From positions 11,874,365 to 11,938,364 of the forward strand of contig BTRK01000006.1 of the NCBI GenBank assembly GCA_036245805.1: 64,000 bases of DNA, given 5' to 3'. The DNA comes from Pristionchus mayeri. Lineage: Eukaryota > Nematoda > Chromadorea > Rhabditida > Neodiplogasteridae. Every line of letters starts with the position of its first letter. Position 1 is the stretch's first letter. Shown here piece by piece: positions 35,105-45,900 of the stretch. Made by a program: the position numbers and the translations under genes. The notes below the pieces were generated by a model that was not told the DNA's origin, ran no database searches, and saw nothing but the letters and a program-made list of their open reading frames with translations.

Positions 35105-35900
35105 GTAAACCCAATGCGATGATGTACGCTTCTTGGTCTCCTCCCAGACTCAGTTAAGAATCAGGAAACTAGAAGGCAGATCAATCGGCAACCGATTTCG
35201 TCACAAGCTCAAGCAACGTTTTCCCCAATCGAAAAGAACCTCCGGTCACTCCGATGAAAACGTTACTCTCACAAGTGAGATATCAGCAGGAATTCCCCGT
35301 ATGGGATGTTCCAAACTCGTTCTGCGAACAAGTAGAGATTCTCCGTATGAGATGTCTCCACACAACGTAACTCAAGCGGAATAGAGATTCTCCGTATGAG
35401 ATTTCTCCACGCCACTCAAGCAAGAACAAGAAGAAAGATAAGATGCAAGTCAAAGAATGGAAAGACAAGACTCAAGAATGAAAAGATTGCGAAAGGGAAA
35501 GGAAACGACAAGAAGACTTGCAGAAATCGACGACGACCGGAGTACTCTCACCACAACACTCTCCCGCACTCTTACTAACTCAATTAACACGATAGGATTT
35601 AATTAAATAGTTATTATCGCAACAAGACAAAAAGAACGAGCAACGTAACGTAAAAACGGGACAAAATCGAAGAGAAATTTGGGAAATTCGAAAACGGTCA
35701 AGGGTCGCCTTTGGCTGAGTATCGCCAAAGGAATGTTCTAGAGGCGGGGATTCAAATGGGAGATTACGGTAATAAGTATTGATTGATTATATTTAAATTA
35801 TTTAAATACGATATTTAATTAAATTAATTATTCTAATTAATTATTCACAGAAATGGGAACGAAATGGTCGATATTTGGCTAAGAATGGGGTGTTCCCTTT
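35105..35900. other. Intron with a short direct repeat
   Basis: The word AGAGATTCTCCGTATGAGAT occurs twice about 51 bp apart (near 35,333 and 35,384), with a partial third near 35,295. The remainder is AT-rich from 35,580. I see no gene; the small plus-strand open frames overlap the repeat. Confidence 0.4.
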
Positions 35901-35908
35901 ACACCAAC

Positions 35909-36541
35909 CGTTCTCGGTGACGTACATGAAACAGCCGGAGGAAGCAGCGATGCTGATCACTTTCTTCCTGTTTATTAGGATAATTAGCTAATTATTTTAA
36001 GTTTCTCAATTCTGCCCAGTTGCGTATTTTCGCGACATCCGCGAAAAGTGTATACATTTTTGCACAATCAGAACAAGGTCGACCATTGACAATCTACCTT
36101 TGCAGCGACGAATATTATGCTAGTGAAACATATCCAAGTCATGAGCAAAATTGTAGCAAACACATCGAAAAATCGGTGGCACAAGACACAGTCACATGAA
36201 ACATGCTACGATTGGGATCCGATATTCAGCTGCAACGTTACTATCCGACATCTACTAGCCACAATTTACAAAACTGTTCCTCACCTGCCCACAGTGTGCA
36301 GCCTCCTCAGCTTGCCCGCCTTCTTCTTCTCTTCGTAGCCTGAAATTCGATATTTTGATACCAATCTCAAACAATTGCTTCGTATTTGACCTACAAGAGA
36401 GTAGGTAAATTGAGGGCAAAGCACGGTACCTGCGATCCATATATGTCCCGATCCAGAGCGGAAGAGGATCGTCTCGGTGCCCACTGAGATCTGCACGATC
36501 GTCTCGGGCAGCACCAGTTCCATCCACGTGGAGCCAGTGTC
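35909..36541 (-). CDS. rpm-1-like: N-terminal RCC1-like exons of the PHR-family protein
   Basis: Exons: 36,431-36,541 ([20 protein letters not shown], then [10 protein letters not shown]), 36,285-36,339 ([17 protein letters not shown]), a probable 22-bp micro-exon at 36,098-36,119 (IIFVAAK) and 35,909-35,967 ([18 protein letters not shown]). [20 protein letters not shown] is the blade start seen in this family. The micro-exon has an ACTAG acceptor and a GTAGAT donor. Phases agree through it, but the 35,909 exon then requires an AAG acceptor. Confidence 0.7.
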
Positions 36542-37036
36542 CTGCAATTAGAGATAACTTCGGAAGAAATTACTTCAGTACTGGAGAGTGTGTGATGATA
36601 GCGAGGTTCTGGAACACAGCATTCTGACTCGACAGAAAAGGGAGCTGAGTCGAACTGCAATCAGTATACTTGAAATCTTTCTGAAACATAAAATCTCCCT
36701 CCGTGAATCTCCCTCTCGGTGAACTGAACTGACAAGGCTGATTTGTGTTTCACTCCAACTATGAAACGCAAAAATGCTCAGAGTGATCAAATTGGGGGCA
36801 TTGTTTTATGTTTCAGAGGATTCCCAAATATCGAAGAGATTTCAAACAGCCTATTTGCAGTTTGGGTTTTCGCGGGAAAATTCAAAATATTAATCCCTTT
36901 GTCTACCCTTATCTGGATAGAACAATGGGGGTCAGAATGCTGTGGGAAGAGAAGAATCTCTTCCTTTCACGCGCTCTCTCGTAAAATGATAGAGTGTGCG
37001 AGCTAGATATGGTTAGCCAATAATTCCCTTCATTCT

Positions 37037-38291
37037 GAGTGCTCCTAGAGTTCTCTCATTGAAATTGTATTGGAATGAATTGCATCATTTTAAGATATGT
37101 TTCATGTGCACTATATAACTCATATATATGAGGCTGGTTGGCTAAGAATCAATAATGGCTTGGCACATCGAAATCGTGAAAAGTGGTGCAAAGAGGTTCT
37201 CAAGGGTGCTGATCATCATTGTCCACTTCATTCTGCACCAATACGACCGGTGCAGCCAGGCTGCAGGTCATTTCTGCATCGTTATTTTCAAAAATTTCTT
37301 CATAACTTAAGAAGTTATCAAGTAATTACCCTGAAAATTGAATTCTGGGTGAATTGGACCATACCGATTCCGAAAATGTGAAATTCGTCATCGATTGCTT
37401 ACCCGAAAATGAATTGAAAATATTTTCTCGAATACCAGCCAAGTGTTAGACTAGGTCTATGTGTGAGGACATGCATCTCGTTCTCACGATCATTTTTCGT
37501 ATGCTATGTGCGGACTTCGGAGGTGACTATTTTTTGCTACAAGTAGTTTGTCATTGCCACTTTTCAGCAATCTGTGCACAACATTGAAAGAAAGATCGTA
37601 GAACGAGAGAAATAATTAAGTTTCATTGCTCATATTTACCTACCACCGATATGAGCAAATGAACAGCAATTGAAACATATTTCTATTTCTCGTTCTCCAT
37701 TATTTGTTCAAATGTTTTGGTGAGAGCACGGAAAACTGGTAATGGAAAACTGCTTGTCGCAAAAAATAGTCACCTCCGAAGTCCATACATAGCATACGAA
37801 AAATCATCGTGAGAACGAGACGCATCTTCATACATATAGACCTAGTCTAACACTTGGCTGGTATTCGAGAAAATATTTTCAATTCTTTTTATCGGGTGAG
37901 CAATCGATGACGATTTTTTTTTATCGGGTGAGCAATCGATGACGAATTTCACAGTTTCGGAATCGGTAGGGTCGAATTCATCCAGATTTCAATTTTCAGA
38001 GTAATTACTTGATAACTTCTTGAGTTATGCAGAAATTTGTGAAAATAACGAGGCAGAACTGACCTGCAGCCTGGCTGCACCGGTCGTATTGGTGCAGAAT
38101 GAAGTGAGCCATGATGATCAGCACCCTTGAGAACCTCTTTGCACCACTTTTCACGATTTCACTGTACCAGCCTCAACAGCCGAATTCTCGATTCTTAGGC
38201 AACCAGCCTCATATAGTGCACGTGAAACATATATGAAAATGATGCAATTCATTCCAATAAAATTCCAATAAGAGAACTCTAGTGCTCTCTC
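37037..38291. repeat. Foldback element, family C (copy 2)
   Basis: Outer arms share CTAGAGTTCTCT and GAATGAATTGCATCATTTT with their inverse near 38,235-38,285. Inner arms begin ATATGAGGCTGGTTGGC and end GCAACCAGCCTCATAT. The core words GGTGCAGCC.GGCTGCA match copy 1 at 16,527. It lies in the intron between exons 38,554 and 36,541. Confidence 0.75.
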
Positions 38292-38553
38292 GCCGGTCTG
38301 ATAGGCGAGACGACGGAGAATGAGGATAATTTTTGCGAAGCCTTCCAAAATGGGGCCTAGCGCACATGAGAAATAGGCTACTTATCGACAGCTTCGTTGA
38401 ACCAATGATACTTCGTCGTTGTTATTGGTTGTTGGTAATTTAGTATTTTACTGAGCTACCTCGGCTTCCATCGATTACGAGCATCACAACCGTGAGAAAT
38501 GGCGAGAGTGAAGCATATTTGTAAAGGAAGTGTGTGAAATCGAAAAATCATAC

Positions 38554-38654
38554 ATGTAATCCGAGCCTGTTCGCATTCCCCGCATAGTACACCTTTCCGC
38601 TCCTCGCGAACAGCAGGGCGATGTCACGGGAGACGTGCAGGTCCGAGACCTGGC
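38554..38654 (-). CDS. rpm-1-like: N-terminal RCC1-like exon of the PHR-family protein
   Basis: Reads QVSDLHVSRDIALLFARSG, then KVYYAGNANRLGLH. Acceptor CTTTCAG, donor GTATGA. Its phase matches both neighbours (the split codon with 41,294 gives R; phase 0 into 36,541). The ALLFARSGKVYYAGNA pattern is an RCC1 blade. Confidence 0.75.
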
Positions 38655-38802
38655 CTGAAAGAAGAGCGATGGACTGGAATCTCCCTCTCATCGGCTCTAC
38701 AATTCGGCCACAGACTTCATATTTTCCCGTTGTTAATGTTCAGTGACTGATCTGGAGGATACTTCCATAAATGGGAACATCTAGAGCTATTTTTCTATAC
38801 TT

Positions 38803-41147
38803 TGTTATGTATGAGCGTGGTGAGAGTGGTAAGTAATAAAGAGAGTTTATTACAATACGGCACAATGGTAATTATGGAAGATAAAGAGTAGTAAATAGGA
38901 GAGAGATGGTTGTATAAGGTAGTGTCGCATCCCTAGACTACACGGGTCACCTACACGGCTAATAGGGAGCGACCGGACTAGCAACCGTCCAACACAACGG
39001 GGAGAGACTGCACTAGTCTCTAGACAAAAAGCGCGGGAATAAGGCAGGCTATTCCCAGCAAGGCGGAATCATATTACTTGCGAAACGGGTAATCGATACT
39101 ACGGTAAGTGAGTGCGGCTGTGTCAGACTTATGATCTAGCCTCGTACACAGCACCTCCGCCACAAGATATGAAATACGAGTATTGAATATCTGACGAAAT
39201 GAGAGCATAAGTCACGGGATATCAATATCGTAACGGGATAGGGCACGGTAGTCTATCAATGGGACTCTTTAGAGTATGTCTTCTTGTCGTTCTCCACTAC
39301 TTCCGTGGGCACGATAATCTTGGACGAATTGATGGCTCGTTGATGCACACTTGAACACGATGCAGCGTAGTTGCACTCGTACACGATGTAGATGTCGTTG
39401 CACTTGTACACGATGAAGATGCCGTTGCACTTGTACACGATGACGGAGCCACTGTACTGGGCTCTACTTCTCTTCAGATATCAACCATCACTGGACACAC
39501 AGCCCTCGATGACTCTTCACTCATGGTGAACGGTAGTACCCTTTTAGCGAACTCTCTGGTTGCTCTACCGACATCTCGTCTGTCGGATTCCCTCCTCTTC
39601 CTCCTTCTTTGGGGAGAGTGAGCCGAGTTCACATCATACTGCACCTCCTCTCCTTCCTCACAGAGCGAGAGAGATCAGTAGATACACGATCTTCTACCCG
39701 AAGATCACCGACGAACATTCACTGGTTTTAGCACACTTCCATCAGACACCTTTCTTATCTCCTTTCCAGGGATAGTGCTCTGATTCGTGACCTTTTCCGA
39801 AGATCAGTGCTCTATTGTCCAGCGTACTCACTCGGACTCTCACACTTCATTCATACGAAGTCTTAGTAATGAGATTCTCTTCACTGTATTACCCTCACAG
39901 GATAATCTTCATATTTCATCTGCTTCGTTCACCACTCCTAACACTCCTCTCCTTCTTCCTTTTTTTTCAAAGAAGTGAGCATTTCTGGCTACTGGAAAGC
40001 ACTCGGTGAATGAACAGATGTCCATTCCTGGCAGGATCCGTAGATTCCTCCACGGAATAGCTGGATCACCACTTGTAATTTCAGCTTGAATGAACCGCAG
40101 TTCTATCCACTATCAGAATGTTTATTTGAGTCCCTGGTTCCATCAAATCAATTTGTTTCGCTCACTGATATTCCTCCACAGAACAACTGGTTACGCCTCG
40201 CAACTCAGACTGAATAAACCGCAGTTATATTCATTATCAGTGTTCTCTTCCCTCTCCCTCCTCTTGGAAATCTCTCGGTAATATTCGTGTTCAGGAGCAT
40301 CCACAATCTCTCAGAAAGTGGCACAAAATGGCACTTCACCAGTTGTATCAGTCACACACTTGTCTAATTACTCCACAGTCCTTCCAGGTACTCGGATCCT
40401 CAACCAAGCCACAGCTATTCCAGGTTGTCCATCCATTCCCAGACTGTATCACGAAATCACCACAACATTGGAATCACCCAGTACTTCTGTAGGGTGCATT
40501 CCTCCGTTTGATTTCCACCTTCGAGTACCTGACCGCGACGCCGCACGCCACGCGTGGATTTTCGAAACTCGCAACACGAAGTCTCAGCTAGCCAATTCAA
40601 AAATTGGCGAGCACTCCGTGTGCACAGAACGAAAACTTCCACCGAAAAATCATCATTAGCACCTGCTACTCAAATAAAAAATTCGAGAGCACTTCGTGCG
40701 TACATGACGAAATTTCAGATCAGATCTTGGATCTAGCCACGCACAAAGAAGTGGCAGACCGGTAAGAGTCACAGAGTACCGCACACAGAAGGTACTCTGA
40801 CGGACGCACAAAGAAGTCCGCTTTTCACGACAGGGCAGGAAAATTGCGAAAATACGAAAATGATGACCAAAAGGAAAAATACACGTAACTACGCGAAACT
40901 ACTTAGTAAACGCGCGCGCGGAGTAAGTAAACAATCCTGAACGCCAAATGTTATGTATGAGCGTGGTGAGAGTGGTAAGTAATAAAGAGAGTTTATTACA
41001 ATACGGGACAATGGTAATTGTGGAAGATAAAGAGTAGTAAATAGGAGAGAGATGGTTGTATAAGGTAGTGTCGCATCCCTAGACTACACGGGTCACCTAC
41101 ACGGCTAATAGGGAGCGACCGGACTAACAACCGTCCAACACAACGGG
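38803..41147 (-). mobile_element. Non-autonomous LTR element
   Basis: Direct repeats 38,803-39,001 and 40,949-41,147 begin TGTTATGTATGAGCG and are nearly identical over 199 bp. On the minus strand the 40,949 copy is the 5' LTR, ending CATAACA, followed at 40,936-40,948 by a primer-site-like TGGCGTTCAGGAT. The internal 1.9 kb encodes no gag or pol that I can find. Its plus strand is rich in short open frames without similarity. The 5' LTR is cut at 41,147. Confidence 0.7.
39342..39447. repeat. 27-bp tandem repeat inside the LTR element
   Basis: Units of GTTGCACTTGTACACGATG plus 8 bp start at 39,370, 39,397 and 39,424, with a diverged fourth before them. Each unit is 9 codons, so all frames stay open through it. 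Confidence 0.7.
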
Positions 41148-41266
41148 CAGTCTCTCTATTTACTACTCTTTATCTTCCACAATTACCATTGTCCCGTATT
41201 GTAATAAATACTCTTTATTACTTACCACTCTCACCAGGCTCATACATAACATTTGGCGTTCAGGAT
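41148..41266 (+). mobile_element. Inverted LTR scrap with primer site
   Basis: Reverse copy of about 100 bp of the LTR, ending CATAACA at 41,251, then TTTGGCGTTCAGGAT (41,252-41,266), matching the primer-site region of the element next to it but in the opposite orientation. It sits head to head with the truncated LTR, 28 bp from the exon at 41,294. Confidence 0.65.
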
Positions 41267-41293
41267 GAGATTTTCCTCTCATTTATCACTTAC

Positions 41294-41358
41294 GATACAG
41301 GCTGTTGGGCATCGAGTGGATGAGCGCGTGCGGCACCGGCTGCGCGTCCCCGAAGATA
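41294..41358 (-). CDS. rpm-1-like: Most upstream recognised exon of the PHR-family gene
   Basis: 65 bp encoding IFGDAQPVPHALIHSMPNSL. Acceptor ATCCAG, donor GTAAGT. Joins in phase to 38,654. The start codon and first exon were not identified between here and gene B; they may be short or lost in the repeat at 41,535-42,640. Confidence 0.65.
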
Positions 41359-41534
41359 CTGGATTGATCGAGAACTGATCAGATTCTGTATACTAATGAG
41401 TATGCAACAGTTATTCATAGAAATTTATTCGAGAATTGAGTCAATTTGGCTAAAATTAGCACACTATCGCAGTCTTAAAATGGCGAGAGAGTGTGTAAAA
41501 TTTGTTTTTCAATATGACGCCGCAGAATGAGTTT

Positions 41535-42640
41535 TTTTTGTTTCTGATCAATTTCATTGTTTACTGCAGGTCAGGATCACACAGCGTGTCAGAGAGATCG
41601 AGTTCCTTTGTTCGCGCGGCGCTCCATTTCCAATTACTCGCGGAGCGAGGAGCGGTCAATAAGAGGGAAGAAATGGAAATTTTGGAATGACCATAACTTG
41701 CTCTAAAGAAATAATAAAAATACAAACAAAATACCGATCGATTGGTATCACCTGTATCTGCCTCATAATGTAATACGAATAAGATTGACATTTTAGAATT
41801 TAAGTTATGTTAAGTTTTTAATTCAGCTCAAAACAGAATGGGTCCACATTATCTCATGCAACGCAGCAACAAATTGAAAAATCGGAATTCTGTCTGGAGG
41901 AAGTCTTAGAAAAGGGTTTGCCAAGAGATCTACGAAAACAGATTACCGTGGTCATTTTACATGGCCGAAAAAACGTTCTCTAAGTAGGCAAATCGATCGA
42001 AAACTGGCAATTTTAAAGTGCTACTGTTTACATTTGAAAAATGATGCATACATTGTAAGCGCATCGTGTAGAGCTAACAATTCTACGTCGATCTCGTTAT
42101 TTTGGTGATGGATTTAGCGAAATTTTAAGAGTGTAGCTGCGTTTTGAAAATACCACATTTTTGGGGGATGGAGGCAAGTTTGAGTAACGTTTTTTCCTTA
42201 ACTAAGGCTCCAAATGAAAAACGGTTTTCATAGAGATATAGAATCCGGTCATGACTACAATCACTCCAGACAAATTTTCGAATTAGGTTCTCGTTGGGGC
42301 ACATCATGATCTCAAACTTGCGATTTTGATTTCTATAAAACCGTCAAAAGTGGTCGCTATGAAAGATGAAATGAGTTTCACGAGCAGGCTATATTTTTCT
42401 GTTCGAATCGCTAAAAATTCCGAATGAAGCTTATTCAATTCATTGTTGGAGACTACGATTCGTTCTCATTTTCCAATTAGATCGACCGTGCAGGTCACTA
42501 AAAATCAGAATTGGAAATAGGTTTCGTCTGAATTATATAGGAGGGTGGGAAAACAATGGAAAATCCACAGCGCCGTGGCGAACAAAGAAGTCGATCTCCT
42601 CTGACACGCTGTGGATCAGAAATGCAATTGACACCACCTT
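41535..42640. repeat. Foldback element between the two gene regions
   Basis: Arms about 41,560-41,700 and about 42,530-42,625: CACAGCGTGTCAGAG pairs with CTCTGACACGCTGTG, and GAACAAAG words follow. It sits between the last exon of gene B and the upstream end of the PHR gene, so it occupies the likely promoter region of the latter. Confidence 0.6.
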
Positions 42641-42915
42641 GAATCGTACAGTTCAAATGTCAAGAACTCTTGAAACATACCTAGTGATAGTACATGTGAA
42701 CCCCGGAACTCCTAATTCCGTGCCCTACGTAGCAAACGTAGCAAATTAACGCAATTAATTTCACAAATAAACGTAGCAAATTGACTTCGAATTGTTTATC
42801 ATACGAAAACGGATCAATACAGCAGAACTTCGGAGCAGATAATGTACGTGAAAAATTGGTTGGATAGGAAACGTCGGAATATAGCTTCAAAATGAGGAGA
42901 TGAATTTGGTGCAGT

Positions 42916-45900
42916 CTACACCTTCTTATTCCACTCAATGCATACGAAATCAGAGTCGACGGACAGGTCAATTTGAGCATTAGTGAACTTCTTCTTCTTT
43001 CCATCATCTGTGAACCAAATGGACACGTCTTCGAACGAGCCATTCTCGAGTTTCTGCAGCATAATTGGGTTAAGATAAAATATACAATTAAGCATCGTTA
43101 TTCTAGAATGAAGCTAACCTCGTTGAGGGACTTCTTCCAGAATGAGGGAGGAAGGCCAAAGAAAGTATTTGGGAAATTTAAGTCGGTGAGTCGAACGTAA
43201 GAAGAGACAACAGAAGCCAGTTCAGTGATAAATGCGGCTGAAGATATTATTTGCAGAGAACAACCGAATTTCACATCGGGGCACTCATTTATTAAAATTC
43301 CCTTACCTTTACTGTTTGCTGATAAGAATATAACAATTAATAACAAAATTAGATATATATTTCCTTATATTATTGTTTAAATTATTTGTAATTATTTATT
43401 TTGTATTTATTTTGACAACTAACAAAAATTTCATTGCTGGAAAGATTAGAAAGTCCACGTACCCGGATCGGCAAGTTCAGAATCACGGTGGAAATCCAGA
43501 ATGAATTTCTTGGAAATAGAAGCCATAGCGATGACGGAGGAACTGAACAAGTAAAGAAAGTAACGCTTTTCAGCCAAAAAGTAGGGGCGAACATTTCCGC
43601 AACGGAGTACCATTCGCTTGACAGAAGGAGTAGCAATATGGGAGTTGTTGCATTGTTTCCAGTATGTGCTTCCCCACTTTAGCATATATAAATTTTGTTG
43701 CCAGGCGACCATGAGTTTCAACGTATATGGGTTCACTGAAATCGACAAACCACGAACCCCGGTCATTGATTTGGGGTAAAACTCAAGATCGCCTGGTAAA
43801 AATTTTTATATATGCTAAAGTGGGGGAGCACATACTGGTAACGATGCAACAACTCCAATATTGCTACTCCTTCTGTCAACCGAATGGTACCCCGTTGCGG
43901 AAATGTCCGCCCCCCAAAAAATAACATCAAGGAAAATACCAAAACGAAAATATATTTAATAAATTTTGCTTCGGAAATTTCTCGTACACAACATACATGT
44001 AGTAAGTCTCAGAATGGGTAATTTCGGCAAATGTATATGGTCTTACAAAAGCAGTAATTTGACATGTGATCACTTACGCTGATGTATCGTCGAGTTTCAA
44101 AGTTCCAGAATTGAAATTGTCAATGATCGAATTGCACATCAGCTGTGCATACACGGAGAAATCAGCCGGAGAGAAATTTTTTCGAATTACCCTAAATTCA
44201 GTAAACAGTACTTGAACTATAAATTCAGTAATATAAGAGTTACGATCAACAGAGCCCGAGAATAATAAATAAACTAATTTAAGTGATGAATTGTTTGTTT
44301 TTCAGGATACGAACCGTCCTGCTACCCAGATATTGTTGTTGATGACATTTTTGATGGGTGCAGAAAGTAGATCGACAACCTGTGAGACATATTAATTTAG
44401 AAATATGAAGAAACAATCCTCCTTAATATATGCCCAAATAATAATTACTCATTAAGAATACTTCTCACTAATAAAACATGAATTAAAAACGTCTATTTTT
44501 CGGACTAACCTGATTCCAGATGGGATCCTGGTGAGCTCTCAGAGTCACCGTCAATTGCGGACCAAGAGAGTGATCCGAATGCTTGAATCGTCCCCAGTCA
44601 AGAGTGGTCAACCCATAGAAGGGAAGATTAGAGGCGAAAAGAATCATTCGCAACTCAGTGCCATTCTGCAAATAATATTTAAATGAAATGGCAAAGATTT
44701 AATTATAAATATAAATATTGCCATAATCAATTTTAAAATGCTAACATCACTTTTATTCAGATGAAGAATATGAATAGCAGGTCGATTCTCCGCTCTTTTC
44801 ATGAATTGTTTCACTCCAGAGTAGTAATGAGTGGACACCTGCGAATAGCAATGTCCCAAATATGAAATGAATGGAATGGAAACTTAAAACCCGTTCTCCG
44901 TAAGACTGCAGGTAGGATGGCACAACTCGGTCAAAATGGTCGCCCGGAGCTCAAACTTGGGGAATGTGATCCCTGGGGGCAAAGAACTTTTCAACCGGAA
45001 GCGCGACCCGAAATATCGATTTTTGATCTACCAAAATCGATTTATCAGATTTTGGATTTCGATATCGAGTGATATCGCATTCGAAAGAGCATGAAAAGTT
45101 ATGCAAGAAACCAAAAGGAACCCAGAATCCATCAACGTTGACGTCAGATATAGCTCGAGGAGTGCACTTTTTCATCGATTTTGGTAGGTCACCTCTCTGA
45201 AACCCACGAAGATATCAATTGCGGATTCCAATTTTGAGATATATTATGTATTTTTCAATGCTGATTACGATGGAACCTTGGTCGATGACAATTTCTGGTT
45301 GGCGAGTACTCATACAAGCGCTCAACCATGACGCACTTCAGAATGAAAATTTACAGACTTCCGATTTCGGTCACGTGTAATAGCTCATTCGAAAGGGCAT
45401 GAAATGCTTTATCAGAAACCAGAAGGAAACCAGAATCCATCAACGTTGTCGTTAGATAGACTTCAAGATGTGAAATTTTCGATCACTTTACGTAGATCAC
45501 AGCTCTGAAGCCCACAAAGATATCATTTGCGGATTCCAATTTTGAGATATATTATGTATTTTTCAATGCTGATTACGATGGAATCTTGGTCGATGATGAT
45601 TTCTGGTTGGCGAGTACTCATACAAGCGCTCAACCATGACGCACTTCTGAATGAAAATTTACAGACTTCCGATTTCGGTCACGTGCAATAGCTCATTCGA
45701 AAGGGCATGAAATGCTGTATCAGAAACAAGAAGGAAACCAGAATCCATCAACGTTGACGTCAGATAGACTTCAAGATGTGAAATTTTCGATCACTTTACG
45801 TAGATAACAGCTCTGAAACCCACAAAGATATCATTTGCGGATTCCAATTTTGAGATATATTATGTATTTTTCAATGCTGATTACGATGGAATCTTGGTCG

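Noticed and set aside
35133..35578. Plus-strand frames rich in K/R/S
   Set aside because: They overlap the short direct repeat and purine-rich intron; no homology and opposite strand to the gene.
40318..40659. 113-aa plus-strand frame inside the LTR element as a protein gene
   Set aside because: No recognisable gag or pol motif, wrong strand relative to the LTR/primer-site polarity, and the codons follow local composition.
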